Origin: Fibrobacterota bacterium
Lineage (GTDB): Bacteria; Fibrobacterota; Fibrobacteria; UBA11236
Assembly: GCA_023249635.1 (NCBI GenBank)
Contig: JAHFCH010000006.1
Location: 1 to 41,239 of the forward strand
DNA: 41,239 nucleotides
Direction of reading: 5' to 3'
Positions 31,106-40,071 of the stretch are shown here, piece after piece (position 1 is the stretch's first letter; each line of letters opens with the position of its first letter). The notes beneath the pieces are model-generated. The model was not told where the DNA came from, did no database searches, and saw nothing but the letters and a program-made list of their open reading frames with translations. Both the position numbers and the translations under genes were made by a program.

Positions 31106-32277
31106 ACCCGTTCGCGGATCGGTTGGATGCGTTGCGGGACCAGGATCGCCTGCGCTCGATCTCCGCTTGGCCGGGGCTCCCCGGCAAACATATCGAGCGC
31201 GAAGGGCGGCGCTGCCTCAACCTCAGCTCCAACGATTACCTGGGCCTCTCGGGCCACCCGGTGGTGAAGCAGGCCGCGGCCGATGCCGCCCTCCGCTTCG
31301 GTGCCGGGGCCGGCGGATCCCGCCTTCTGGGCGGAGGGCTCCCCATCCATCGCGAACTGGAAGAAGCCGTCGCGGTACTCCGTCCTCTTGGCAAGACCCT
31401 GCTATTCAATACCGGCTTCATGGCCAATCACGGCGCCTTGCAGGCCCTGGCCCCGGTACTGGGGACGATATTCAGCGATAAGCTGAACCATGCCAGCATG
31501 GCGGAAGCGCTGCGCTCCCTGCCCGGCGCGTTCCACCGCTACCGTCATCGCGATCTGGATCATCTGCGCTCCCTTCTGGATGCGCATCAGGGCGCGGGAC
31601 CGGGCCTGGTCTGCACGGAAACCCTGTTCAGCATGGATGGCGACATCGCGCCAATCGACGGTTTGCTTGAGCTGCAGGCGCGTTACGGATTCTGGCTGTA
31701 CCTGGACGAAGCCCATTCCACCGGCTGCCGGCCCGAGCTCGTCTCCCCCGCCCTTGCCGCCGGGATCGCATCGGGACGCATCCTGATCATGGGTACGTTT
31801 GGAAAGGCTTACGGCGGCTTCGGGGCTTACCTATCCGGCCCAGTCGATGCCATCGACTGGCTGGTGAACGCGGCCCGCAGCTTCATCTTCAGCACGGCCC
31901 TGCCGCCCGCCGCGGCAGGCGCGGCCTTGGCGGCCCTGCGCGTCGCCGAGGCGGAATCGTGGCGGCGGCAAAAACTGGCCGAGGTCGCCGGCCATGCGCG
32001 GGAACTGTTCGCGCGGCGCGGGTTCGTTCTCGGGCCCACGGAAAGCCATATCGTACCGGTAATCGCCGGATCGGATCGGGCGGCCCTGCGCATCTCCCAA
32101 GCCCTGTTCCACGCCGGTTACCATGCGCCTCCGGTGCGCCCGCCCACGGTTCCCGAGGGTTCGGCCCGCTTGCGCATCAACCTCACTTGCGAGATGGAAA
32201 AGAGCGAGATCGACGCGCTCGCCGACGAGATCTCCGGTGCCCTCGACGAAAGCGCCAACGAGGCCGGGGATGGTTGA
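31102..32277 (+). CDS. bioF: BioF, 8-amino-7-oxononanoate synthase
   Basis: PLP enzyme condensing pimeloyl-ACP (or -CoA) with alanine. 391 residues. LNLSSNDYLGLSGHP, GAGGSRLLGG, LFNTGFMANHG, YLDEAHSTG (D202-H205) and GTFGKAYGG, with the Schiff-base K235, are all present. Most relatives have a Ser where this protein has G234, and TGCRP replaces the usual TGxxG, both minor variations. ATG 31102 overlaps the bioD stop, and the gene overlaps the esterase gene by 8 nt. Confidence 0.95.
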   Translation: MNPFADRLDALRDQDRLRSISAWPGLPGKHIEREGRRCLNLSSNDYLGLSGHPVVKQAAADAALRFGAGAGGSRLLGGGLPIHRELEEAVAVLRPLGKTLLFNTGFMANHGALQALAPVLGTIFSDKLNHASMAEALRSLPGAFHRYRHRDLDHLRSLLDAHQGAGPGLVCTETLFSMDGDIAPIDGLLELQARYGFWLYLDEAHSTGCRPELVSPALAAGIASGRILIMGTFGKAYGGFGAYLSGPVDAIDWLVNAARSFIFSTALPPAAAGAALAALRVAEAESWRRQKLAEVAGHARELFARRGFVLGPTESHIVPVIAGSDRAALRISQALFHAGYHAPPVRPPTVPEGSARLRINLTCEMEKSEIDALADEISGALDESANEAGDG

Positions 32278-32965
32278 ACCCGTCCTCTGGTTGGGAGGCT
32301 GGGCATCGGGACTGGAATGCTGGCGATCGGAGCTGGAGCAGCTCTACCCTCACCGCGAGCATCGCTTCCTGGATGCCCATCGTGTCCTGGCCCAACCCGA
32401 ACTGTTGCCGGCCGAAGCCGCGCGCTTGCCCGCCGGAGGTTGCCTGGCAGCCTGGTCCCTGGGCAGCCTGCTGCTGCATCGCGCCCTGGCGGACGGTTTA
32501 CATCCGGCCTGCCGTCTGCTTTCCATCTCTCCCGTCTTCTCATTCTGCCGCACTGGGGGTCCATGGCCGCGCTCGGCGGTGAGGCGCATGGCTCGTCGCA
32601 TTGCCGGCGAGCGAGAAACCGTGCTGGCGGAATTCCTGACCTTGGTACTGGGTAACCTGGATGCTACCCATAAATCCCGCGGGGACGCCTGGACGATGCA
32701 GGCCGCTGCCTATTCGGAGGACTCCTTGGAAAAGGGCCTGGAACACCTCGCCGCGGAGACCGTCGACCCCATGGAGTTACCGGATAACGCGCGCCATGTT
32801 TTTCTCGCCAGCCCTTTGGATCCGCTGGCCCCCGCCTGGCAGACCGAACTGGCCGGAAAGCGCCGGGTCGCTTATCCGCATGGCCATGTACCCTTTCTCG
32901 ACTATCCAGAGACGGTGGCCCCGCTCTTCCTCGACATGGATCCTTCCGCCGGCGCGCTGACATGA
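32270..32965 (+). CDS. Alpha/beta-hydrolase in the BioH/BioG position, probable pimeloyl-ACP methyl ester esterase
   Basis: 231 residues. The nucleophile elbow is AWSLGS with S63, and the likely triad partners are D184 (ASPLDPLAP) and H206 (HGHVPFLDYP). WLGGWASGLECW near the N-terminus matches the GWG/GWA...W opening of BioH and BioG proteins. Overall it is divergent and short compared with BioH (about 256). Lying between bioF and bioC, with overlaps on both sides, it most likely removes the methyl group from pimeloyl-ACP methyl ester, ending the disguise made by BioC. Neither bioH nor bioG can be chosen confidently, so no symbol is given. Confidence 0.8.
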   Translation: MVEPVLWLGGWASGLECWRSELEQLYPHREHRFLDAHRVLAQPELLPAEAARLPAGGCLAAWSLGSLLLHRALADGLHPACRLLSISPVFSFCRTGGPWPRSAVRRMARRIAGERETVLAEFLTLVLGNLDATHKSRGDAWTMQAAAYSEDSLEKGLEHLAAETVDPMELPDNARHVFLASPLDPLAPAWQTELAGKRRVAYPHGHVPFLDYPETVAPLFLDMDPSAGALT

Positions 32966-33753
32966 ATTTCCACGCGCGACGCTTCGGCAGGGCGGCCTCC
33001 AGCTATGGCGAACATTCCGGCGTCCAGACAGGGATGGCGGAATCCCTACTGAGCCTTATCCCCCGGGGACGGGAACCGGATCCGGATTCACTGCTGGAAT
33101 TCGGATGCGGCACCGGGATCCTCACCCGTATGCTGCGCGCGCGCTTCCCTGCCGCCCGTATTCTGGCAACCGACGCGTCGGAACGTATGCTCGCGGCCGC
33201 GCGGCTTGCGACACCCGGGGCGGAAATTGATTGGCAGATCCTGGATGCCATGGACGGGACGCCGGCGCCGCTCCCCGCCTGGGCGGCCCGCGGTTTCGCT
33301 TTGGCCGCAAGCAACGCCCTGGTGCAATGGTTCCCTGATCTGAAGCCGCATTTCGCGTTGGCCGCCTCGTGCTTGGCCCCGAGAGGAATATATCTCGTGT
33401 CCGGATTCACCCCGGGCAATTTTCCCGAGTTGAACTCGCTACTGCGGGAGCCGCCGTTCGCATACTCGAGCTTTCCGGGAAATTCCGAAGCGGATGTGGC
33501 CGAAGCCGCGGCGGAGAACGGGCTTTCCGTGGAAAGCTGGAGCGAAGCATCCGCGACGGAAATCTTTCCCGGCCCGGAGCAATTCCTGGCCGCCATCAAA
33601 GCCATGGGATCGGCCCGGCGCCCGGAAACGGGAAAGGCCCTGACGCGGGCCAAGCTCGCCGGACTTATTGCGGCGTACCGCGAACGTTACGGGGTACCCG
33701 GAGGGGTACGGGCGACGTGGAAAAGCTGGCAGGCCTGCCTGCGCAAACCCTGA
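32962..33753 (+). CDS. bioC: BioC, malonyl-ACP O-methyltransferase
   Basis: 263-residue class I SAM methyltransferase. FGRAASSYGEHSGVQ at the N-terminus is the BioC-typical 'F..AA..Y...A..Q' pattern. Motif I is LEFGCGTG (45-52), then ILATDASERML, and NALVQWFPDL is the BioC 'N.alQW' motif. It methylates malonyl-ACP so that fatty-acid synthesis can build the pimeloyl chain. It is the last gene of bioD-bioF-esterase-bioC; bioA and bioB are not in the window. ATG 32962 overlaps the esterase stop by 4 nt. Confidence 0.93.
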   Translation: MNFHARRFGRAASSYGEHSGVQTGMAESLLSLIPRGREPDPDSLLEFGCGTGILTRMLRARFPAARILATDASERMLAAARLATPGAEIDWQILDAMDGTPAPLPAWAARGFALAASNALVQWFPDLKPHFALAASCLAPRGIYLVSGFTPGNFPELNSLLREPPFAYSSFPGNSEADVAEAAAENGLSVESWSEASATEIFPGPEQFLAAIKAMGSARRPETGKALTRAKLAGLIAAYRERYGVPGGVRATWKSWQACLRKP

Positions 33754-33762
33754 AACGATGAA

Positions 33763-33787
33763 AAGGGGCCGCTTGCGGCGGTCCCTT
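33763..33787. terminator. Bidirectional hairpin terminator between bioC and the metzincin lipoprotein gene
   Basis: AAGGG-GCCGC pairs with GCGGC-(GGT)-CCCTT across a 2-nt loop, preceded by an A-run and placed between two converging genes with only 52 nt between stops. The U-run on either side is short, so efficiency is uncertain. Confidence 0.65.
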
Positions 33788-33805
33788 CCCCGTTTCCGAT
33801 TCCCG

Positions 33806-35458
33806 TTACTGCCCGAACTGCCAATTCAGTCCCGAAGCGAAATTGGAAGCGGCGGTGCGTACGTACCAGGTCCCGCTGGTGGGACGCCATACCGCCAGGT
33901 CCTTACGCCCGTCGGAATCGAGATCCGCGTTCGCCAAGGGGAGATCCCCAACCGCCCCGAAGGTGTAGGTACGGTACTGGGTATAGTTCGACCACGAGGT
34001 CAGTACCTGCCATTGGCCCGTCAGCGGCCGATACACGGTGATCTCGTCCTTGAGATCGCCATCGTAGTCGGTGCCGATCATGGGGATGTCCCCCAAGGTG
34101 CCCCACTGCTGCCCGTAGGTGATCGCGTAGTTGGAAGCCGAGGACTTCCAATACCAGACGCCCGTGGTCGGACGGTAGAACACCATATCCGGATGGCCAT
34201 CCCGGTCCAGATCGGTATCCGCCATGGGAATATCGCCGTATCCGCCCCAGGCGTACTCGGTGAAGGCGGTATAGCCGGTCGACGATTTCAGCACCTTGAA
34301 CTTGCCGTCGGTCCAGCGCCAGAGAACCAGATCGGTCTTGTGATCGCCGTCGACATCCATGCCGCCCAGGGGAATGTCCCCGCGCTGTCCCCACTGGTAA
34401 TGGGCCGTGGTCGTATAGTTGGAAGCGGAAAACCCGATGGCCCACACGCCGGTGGAAGGCCTCCAGGTGACCAGGTCGGCGTACCCGTCATTGTCGAAAT
34501 CGCATTTCGCCAAGGGCACGTCTCCCTGCAGGCCCCACTGGTAGCTGATCTCGGTGGTATAACCGGAAGATGATTTCAGGATATGCCAGTAGCCCGAGCT
34601 GGGGCGCCAATACACGAGATCGTCCTTGAAGTCCCCGTCCTTGAACTTCATGCCCGGGAGCGGTACGTCCTTGGGGTACTTGATGATCAGGGCCTTGCGA
34701 TCCCAATCGCTCAGGTTGTCGTAATGATCGCCGCATTGGCCCCCGTTCATAAGGGATGGATCCGAATCCGGCGTGCCGGGTATGAGGGTACCGTCGGCGC
34801 TGTTGGTGTGGGCGAAACCGATGGCGTGCCCGATTTCATGCGCGATGATGTCGATGCGCTCGCGCTCATCGTCCGTCACCGTGCTTTTATCCACGTTAAG
34901 GCTGACGTATCCGTACGGATCGCCGCCGCTGGGGAATCCGGACATGCCGCATACGTTGGATGCGAGGTTGCGCCGGCTTTCGGGTAAGGCCGTCGCAGTG
35001 TCCGCCGCGACCAGGATATCCCCGCCCGAGGCGACGGGAATGAGGCGGATGGCGGATTGCACCGCGTTCCACATGTTGATCGCCTGCATGACATCGGTTT
35101 TCCAGCCCGCGACGGACGGGTGCACCTGGACCTTGATCCACGATGCTTTCGAAGCGCTTACGTTGCCGCCGCTCTGGCGCTGCGATTCCTTGGCCGCCGG
35201 TTGCGGCTTGTCCAAGTCCGATTTGGGGATGAAAATATCCCCTTCCACGATGAAGCCGTCCGATAAGGCCCGGATTTCGGCATTGGCGTAGCCCCTGGCG
35301 CGGAGCATCGCGATGTACTCGGGGTCGCTGTGCTTATTCGCGGCAGCATCCGGGCAAGGAGCGGCGCAGGCCGGGCCCGCGATTTCGATTTCATCGCGCT
35401 GGCAAGCCGAAAGCGCGAACAACAATGGAAGGGCGCATAGGAATTTAGCGTTCCGCAT
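33806..35458 (-). CDS. Lipoprotein metzincin protease (M57/HEIGH type) with six 48-residue FG-GAP/VCBS-like repeats
   Basis: 550 residues. Lipobox LSAC gives Cys19. DGFIVEGDIFIPKSDL (about 67-82) is the N-terminal signature of the M57 'dual-action HEIGH' peptidases. The zinc site is HEIGHAIGFAH (H207, H211, H217) with the Met-turn at M237 (DPSLMNGG). Residues 263-550 hold six repeats of 48 residues. Each opens GD(V/I)P, has a Ca-loop-like D-x-D-x-D-G-x-x-D stretch, then WRPSTG-W and a closing Q/F-W-G. They would form an integrin-alpha-like beta-propeller. Likely a surface protease with a calcium-binding adhesion module. AGGAGA lies 7 nt upstream of ATG 35458. Confidence 0.88.
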   Translation of the reverse strand: MRNAKFLCALPLLFALSACQRDEIEIAGPACAAPCPDAAANKHSDPEYIAMLRARGYANAEIRALSDGFIVEGDIFIPKSDLDKPQPAAKESQRQSGGNVSASKASWIKVQVHPSVAGWKTDVMQAINMWNAVQSAIRLIPVASGGDILVAADTATALPESRRNLASNVCGMSGFPSGGDPYGYVSLNVDKSTVTDDERERIDIIAHEIGHAIGFAHTNSADGTLIPGTPDSDPSLMNGGQCGDHYDNLSDWDRKALIIKYPKDVPLPGMKFKDGDFKDDLVYWRPSSGYWHILKSSSGYTTEISYQWGLQGDVPLAKCDFDNDGYADLVTWRPSTGVWAIGFSASNYTTTAHYQWGQRGDIPLGGMDVDGDHKTDLVLWRWTDGKFKVLKSSTGYTAFTEYAWGGYGDIPMADTDLDRDGHPDMVFYRPTTGVWYWKSSASNYAITYGQQWGTLGDIPMIGTDYDGDLKDEITVYRPLTGQWQVLTSWSNYTQYRTYTFGAVGDLPLANADLDSDGRKDLAVWRPTSGTWYVRTAASNFASGLNWQFGQ

Positions 35459-35692
35459 GGAAATCTCCTGGAATGTGAGTGAAGGGTTATCTGTCCGTCC
35501 GCGACCGGGACCCGGGTCCTGCCCGGCGGTTTCCGGTCGCGGAAGATGTGTCGCGCGTCACATGCGCTTGTTACAGCGTACCCTGCACGTTACCTGGGGA
35601 GATGGGCGGATTTTTTTCGGGGAGCAGGTTACCGGAAAGCGGGGATCAAACGTCGGGGGCGGAGGCGGGATATTCCGCCTCCGACCGCCGTT
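35459..35692. other. Intergenic region with a GC hairpin after the sugar-nucleotide gene
   Basis: No gene is seen in this 234-nt gap. GGAGGCGG (35661-35668) pairs perfectly with CCGCCTCC (35675-35682) a few nucleotides after the decarboxylase stop on the minus strand. It probably terminates or stabilises that transcript, although only C-rich sequence follows rather than a U-run. Confidence 0.5.
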
Positions 35693-36667
35693 TCAGCCTT
35701 GTTGCTGCCGGACGTAGTCCTGCAGGTTTTCGCCCGAGGACAACAGCTTGTCGAAATACGCGATGGTTTTTTCCAGGCCTTGCTTGAGCTCGACCTTGGG
35801 GGTCCAGCCCAGTTCCTTTTTCGCCAGCGTGATGTCCGGCTGACGCTGCTTGGGGTCGTCGCTGGGCAACGGCTTTACGACGATCTTGCTCTTACTCCCG
35901 GATTGGGCGACCACCTGCTCCGCCAACTCGCGGATGGTGAACTCGTTGGGATTGCCGACGTTGACAGGGCCGGTCATGGTGGGATGCTCCATCAGACGCA
36001 CCATGCCTTCGATCAGATCGGAAACGTAGCAGAAGGAGCGCGTTTGCGAACCGTCGCCGTAGATGGTGATATCCGTGCCTTGCAGGGCCTGGACGATGAA
36101 ATTCGATACCACACGGCCGTCGAAGGGATGCATCTTGGGCCCGTAGGTATTGAAGATGCGGATGACGCGGATGTCCACTTTGTTCTGGCGCTTGTAATCG
36201 AAGAACAGGGTTTCGGCCACGCGCTTGCCCTCGTCATAGCAGGAACGGATCCCGATGGGATTGACGTGTCCCCAGTAATCCTCCTTCTGGGGGTGCACCA
36301 CGGGATCTCCGTAGACTTCGCTGGTGGAGGCCTGTAGCACGCGCGCTTTGACGCGCTTGGCCAGGCCCAGCATGTTGATGGCGCCCATTACGCTGGTCTT
36401 GATGGTCTTGACCGCGTTGTACTGGTAATGGATGGGCGAAGCGGGGCAGGCCAGATTGTAGATCTGGTCGACCTCGAGGAAAAGCGGCATGGTCACGTCG
36501 TGCCGGATGATCTCGAAATTCCCGCGGCCGCGCAAATGCTCGATGTTCCGCTTCATGCCGGTGAAATAATTGTCCATGCACACCACGTCATGGCCCTGTT
36601 CAACCAACCGTTCGCAAAGGTGGGAGCCGAGAAAACCCGCCCCGCCGGTAACCAGGATGCGCTTCAT
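35693..36667 (-). CDS. UDP-glucuronate decarboxylase (UDP-xylose synthase), extended SDR
   Basis: 324 residues. The NAD motif is [12 protein letters not shown], the UXS-type continuation is [15 protein letters not shown], and the active site is TSEVYGDP then [11 protein letters not shown] with the catalytic Tyr and Lys. [20 protein letters not shown] and [17 protein letters not shown] are near-invariant in UXS. It decarboxylates UDP-glucuronate to UDP-xylose for cell-surface glycans. ATG 36667 overlaps the coaX stop by 4 nt (ATGA) and uses the A/G-rich end of coaX as its Shine-Dalgarno. Confidence 0.93.
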   Translation of the reverse strand: MKRILVTGGAGFLGSHLCERLVEQGHDVVCMDNYFTGMKRNIEHLRGRGNFEIIRHDVTMPLFLEVDQIYNLACPASPIHYQYNAVKTIKTSVMGAINMLGLAKRVKARVLQASTSEVYGDPVVHPQKEDYWGHVNPIGIRSCYDEGKRVAETLFFDYKRQNKVDIRVIRIFNTYGPKMHPFDGRVVSNFIVQALQGTDITIYGDGSQTRSFCYVSDLIEGMVRLMEHPTMTGPVNVGNPNEFTIRELAEQVVAQSGSKSKIVVKPLPSDDPKQRQPDITLAKKELGWTPKVELKQGLEKTIAYFDKLLSSGENLQDYVRQQQG

Positions 36668-37464
36668 TTTTTCTTCTTTCTTTTTTTGGGACGCCCGTCC
36701 AGCAGGTAATTGATGCCGATGAGGGTGAGATCCGGTTCGATGACGTGGATGGCGCGGGAGCGCCCGCCGAGCAAGGGCGCCAGCCCCCCGGTGGCGATTA
36801 CCGAAGGCGATTGCATTCCCTTTTCCTTGAAGATGGCCTTGAGCAGGTATTCGACCTGGCCGATGGTCCCTTGCAGCATGCCGATGCGCAAGGCATCGTC
36901 CGTAGTCTTGCCCACGGCCTTATCGATCCAACGCAGTTCCACTTCGGAGAGCTTGGCCGCGCTCTGGGCCAGGCCGCGCAAAGAGCTCTGGATGCCGGGG
37001 CAGATGATGCCTCCGTAGTACGCATCCTCGCCGAACACGTCGTAGGTGGTGGCCGTACCCAAATCGATGACCACGCCCCGCTTGTACCCCAGGGCATGGG
37101 CCCCAAGCACGTTGGCCAGGCGATCCGCGCCGATCTGGCGGGGGATTTCGTATTCCAGCTTCAGACCCATGCAATTGGTATAGTCCAGCACCTCGGGCGC
37201 CGCGCCCAGTACCTCTTCCAGGGCCCGCGCCCAGCTGTCGTCCAAGGCGGGCACCACCGAAGCCATGGCCGAGGCGGCGATGGATTCGCGTTCTTCGTCC
37301 GACCGCAACAAGCCGTGCAGCGCCATGGCGATCTCGTCCACGGTGGTATCCTTGCGGGTAGCCAGGCGCCAACGATGCGCGATGGCCTTGCGGGCGAACA
37401 ACCCTATGACGGTGTTGGTGTTGCCTATATCCACCGCGAGGCGGAGATCGCCGGGCTTAGCCAT
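36664..37464 (-). CDS. coaX: Type III pantothenate kinase
   Basis: 266 residues. [12 protein letters not shown] is the ATP-binding phosphate-1 motif. [13 protein letters not shown] and [14 protein letters not shown] (phosphate 2), [15 protein letters not shown] and ATGGLAPLL complete the CoaX pattern. It phosphorylates pantothenate in the first step of CoA synthesis, is feedback-insensitive and usually needs a monovalent cation. The C-terminus is unusually basic ([10 protein letters not shown]) and overlaps the next gene's Shine-Dalgarno. Its start overlaps the nadC stop by 8 nt. Confidence 0.95.
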   Translation of the reverse strand: MAKPGDLRLAVDIGNTNTVIGLFARKAIAHRWRLATRKDTTVDEIAMALHGLLRSDEERESIAASAMASVVPALDDSWARALEEVLGAAPEVLDYTNCMGLKLEYEIPRQIGADRLANVLGAHALGYKRGVVIDLGTATTYDVFGEDAYYGGIICPGIQSSLRGLAQSAAKLSEVELRWIDKAVGKTTDDALRIGMLQGTIGQVEYLLKAIFKEKGMQSPSVIATGGLAPLLGGRSRAIHVIEPDLTLIGINYLLDGRPKKRKKKK

Positions 37465-38344
37465 TTTCGCCTACGATTTCGAGGGAGATATCCAGGGCCC
37501 TGACGCTATGCGTCAAGGCTCCCACCGAGATGAAATCCAGGCCCAAACCCTTGATGCGCCGCGCGCGATCCAGATCCATGTTGCCGCTGGCTTCGAGCTT
37601 TAGGCGCGGCGCCCGCGACCGGGCCATGCCAACGCAGGCGGCCAAAGCCGCATCGTCCATATTGTCGAGCAGGATGACGTCCACCCGTGCATCTAGGAGG
37701 GATTCCAGTTCGGAGAGGCTGCGGACTTCGGCTTCCACCGGGTATTTGCCGGAGTAGGCCTCCTCGACCTTGTCGACCGCAGCCCGCACCGAGCCGCAGG
37801 CATCGGCATGGTTGTCCTTGACCAAGACCATGTCGTACAGGCCCATGCGGTGGTTGCGGCCGCCGCCGAGGGTTACCGCGTACTTATCCAGGGCGCGGTA
37901 GCCCGGCAAGGTCTTGCGCGTATCGAGCACGCGGGTGTCCGACCCATCCAGGGCGTGGGCATAGGCGCGCGCCGTGGTGGCGATGCCGGAAAAGCGTTGC
38001 AGGAAGTTGAGCAGGATGCGTTCGCAGGAGAGCAGGGCGCGCAACGGTCCGCGTAGGCGGGCAAGCTCGTCGCCGGCCCCCACCTCTTCCCCTTCTCCGC
38101 GCAGCATTTCGATCTCGACGCGCGCGCCATGATGGCTGAAGACCCGATCGATGCAGGGCAAACCCGCGATGACGCCGGCTTGCTTGCAAAGGAGCCGGGC
38201 CTGCCCGCGCGCCTCGGCGGCCAAGGTGGCGTTGGAAGTGATATCGCCGTTCGCGCCCAGATCCTCGGCGAAGGCGATGGGCAGCAGCCGGTCGAAATCG
38301 GCGTCCGGAAAGGCCGGCAGGGCCTGGTCGGGAGGGGTGGGCAT
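37457..38344 (-). CDS. nadC: NadC, nicotinate-nucleotide diphosphorylase (quinolinate phosphoribosyltransferase)
   Basis: Makes nicotinate mononucleotide from quinolinate and PRPP in de novo NAD synthesis. LSCERILLNFLQRFSGIATT, VLDTRKTLPGYRALDKYAV, GGGRNHRMGLYDMVLVKDNH and the C-terminal LEASGNMDLDRARRI with DFISVGALTHSV are diagnostic. About 295 residues. ATG 38344 is preferred; GTG 38353 would add three residues and neither has a clear Shine-Dalgarno. It overlaps coaX by 8 nt, and the pairing of nadC with coaX (often with birA) is common. Confidence 0.96.
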   Translation of the reverse strand: MPTPPDQALPAFPDADFDRLLPIAFAEDLGANGDITSNATLAAEARGQARLLCKQAGVIAGLPCIDRVFSHHGARVEIEMLRGEGEEVGAGDELARLRGPLRALLSCERILLNFLQRFSGIATTARAYAHALDGSDTRVLDTRKTLPGYRALDKYAVTLGGGRNHRMGLYDMVLVKDNHADACGSVRAAVDKVEEAYSGKYPVEAEVRSLSELESLLDARVDVILLDNMDDAALAACVGMARSRAPRLKLEASGNMDLDRARRIKGLGLDFISVGALTHSVRALDISLEIVGENG

Positions 38345-38364
38345 AGGGCCCACAAGTTAAAATT

Positions 38365-38829
38365 TTATTCCGCGCCCCTGGGGAATGCGGCCATCCCTAT
38401 CCCCGAGCCCTCGGCCAGGCGCGTGATTTCCTCATCGAAATCGTCGTCGAAAATGTCATGCATGCGGTAGGTGCGGCCGGCCCGCGTCTGGAATTCCACG
38501 AAAGGGTAGAACTCGGAATAGGAGCTGAGAAAACCCTTGCGATCCTCCTTCTCCTCCACCCGCCTTATTTCGGCGATATCCGAGAAGAGCAATTCCAATT
38601 CATGGGTCTCCACCACATTCTCGGAGAAGCGGATGGCCTTATCGGTAAGCTCGATGCGTAATTCCCAACGCGGCGCGTAATACAGTACGATGACGCCCGG
38701 CAGCAAGAGCACGCCGCCAGCCAACAGGTTCTGCGTGCAGAGCAGCAATCCGCAAGCGACGAAAACGAACCCCATCAGATAGCGGGAGAAATGGCGGCCT
38801 TTACGCGGCCGGAACAGCAGCGCTTTCAC
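38365..38829 (-). CDS. Small membrane protein of unknown function
   Basis: 154 residues. Two hydrophobic segments near the N-terminus (about 19-33 and 37-50: GFVFVACGLLLCTQN and LLAGGVLLLPGVIVLYY) are followed by a soluble, acidic C-terminal domain of alternating strands (WELRIELTDKAIRFSE, LELLFSDIAEIRRVE, FVEFQTRAGRTYRMHDIF). The layout resembles bacterial PH-like membrane proteins. The GTG start at 38829 overlaps the lipoprotein stop by 4 nt (GTGA), so it is translated with that gene. Confidence 0.65.
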   Translation of the reverse strand: MKALLFRPRKGRHFSRYLMGFVFVACGLLLCTQNLLAGGVLLLPGVIVLYYAPRWELRIELTDKAIRFSENVVETHELELLFSDIAEIRRVEEKEDRKGFLSSYSEFYPFVEFQTRAGRTYRMHDIFDDDFDEEITRLAEGSGIGMAAFPRGAE

Positions 38830-40058
38830 TTCAGCTTCTTCATCTCCCCCTCTACCATCTCCCTATTCTTTCTCACCTTCTGGCTTACCGCCAGCTCCGG
38901 GAAATAGAACAGGCAACTGTCGAGATCGGAAGCCGTGCGTTTCAGGAATTCGCGCTTGGCCGGTTCGGCGGAAGCCTTCTTGAAATCCTTGAACGAGTTG
39001 GCGGCCGAGCGGCGTTTTTCCTCGCAGAAGCGATCGCCGATCTGGGCCTTCTTGTCCTTGACCCACGATTGCTCAGGGCCACCGCGTTCCAGGGTCTTGA
39101 GGGCGGCCACGTACTTGCCTTTGGCGGCCAGCGAATCGGCCTCGGCGGTAATGGCGGCGGCTTCGTTATTGACCGTAGCGGAGGTTCCCGTGGCGGAAGG
39201 ATTCTCGGGATTCGCAGGGGATCCCGCGTCCGATGGTTTCCCGCTGTCCGAAGGCGGGACCGTGGTGCCGGCCGCGGCGGTTGCCTGGGCCTGTTGGACT
39301 TGCGGGCTGATGCGACCGGCGCGCTTGTCGCGTTCCCAGGCGCGGTTGGCCAACTTCTTCAGCTCCCGTTGCAGCTTCACGTCGGAAATGGATTCCAGCA
39401 ATGCCTTCACCTGCCGGCCCACGTCCTCGTGCCCCGCATCCGCCAAGTAGCTCTCGTTCACGTCCCGCAATCTCTTCTTGAGCGAATCGGGGAGGGGCGA
39501 TTGCAGGGCGTCAGTCAGGGTCAACCCCCATTGCGCCTCTTCCATGGTGAACGTCACCGCGGCCTTGCTCTGGGTGATTTCCTTCCAGCGCGCCCGGGCC
39601 CGCTCCCAGTCGCCTTCACGGGCGGCCTTGTCCGCCGCTTCCGAGGCCGAACGGATCACCTCCTGCAGTGAAAGCTTATCGCCGTTGGTCACGGTGAATA
39701 CCCGCTCGCCGCCTTCCTGGGACTTTAGGCCTCCATGGCGGAGCACCGTCTCCAGGCGATCATAGGCATCGCGGCTGCGTTTCACGGTTTCCTTGTCCAG
39801 CGATTTGGCGTCGGGATTGCGGAGCAGCAGCATGCGGTAGCCCAACATCAGATCCAGCACCAATTGGTCTTCCGGGGTCTTTACGGCCTTGGCCACCTCG
39901 GAGAGATCGCCGCCTTCGTCCACGCGCACGGTTCCGCCTGCTTTGTCCGCGGGAGGGGCGGACTTCTTCGCGCCGGTGCCTCCGCAGCCGACCAAAGCCA
40001 GCCCCAGCATCGCCGCGGTTACGGTACCACCCCAGTTACCCAAGTTCATCGCAAGCAT
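38826..40058 (-). CDS. Lipoprotein with helical and low-complexity regions, function unknown
   Basis: 410 residues from ATG 40058, which has GGAGG four nucleotides upstream; a longer open frame exists but adds out-of-character Arg/Pro/Ser-rich sequence. The signal peptide ends in ALVGC (Cys25). Residues 55-285 are mainly helical and TPR-like in spacing (LVLDLMLGYRMLLLRNPDAK, AADKAAREGDWERARARWKE). Residues about 280-325 are a Pro/Ser/Ala/Gly linker, followed by another helical segment (EADSLAAKGKYVAALKTLER). Periplasmic scaffold-like. It begins 13 nt after the penicillin-binding protein gene ends, suggesting an envelope-assembly role. Confidence 0.7.
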   Translation of the reverse strand: MLAMNLGNWGGTVTAAMLGLALVGCGGTGAKKSAPPADKAGGTVRVDEGGDLSEVAKAVKTPEDQLVLDLMLGYRMLLLRNPDAKSLDKETVKRSRDAYDRLETVLRHGGLKSQEGGERVFTVTNGDKLSLQEVIRSASEAADKAAREGDWERARARWKEITQSKAAVTFTMEEAQWGLTLTDALQSPLPDSLKKRLRDVNESYLADAGHEDVGRQVKALLESISDVKLQRELKKLANRAWERDKRAGRISPQVQQAQATAAAGTTVPPSDSGKPSDAGSPANPENPSATGTSATVNNEAAAITAEADSLAAKGKYVAALKTLERGGPEQSWVKDKKAQIGDRFCEEKRRSAANSFKDFKKASAEPAKREFLKRTASDLDSCLFYFPELAVSQKVRKNREMVEGEMKKLK

Positions 40059-40071
40059 CCCGCCTCCAGAC

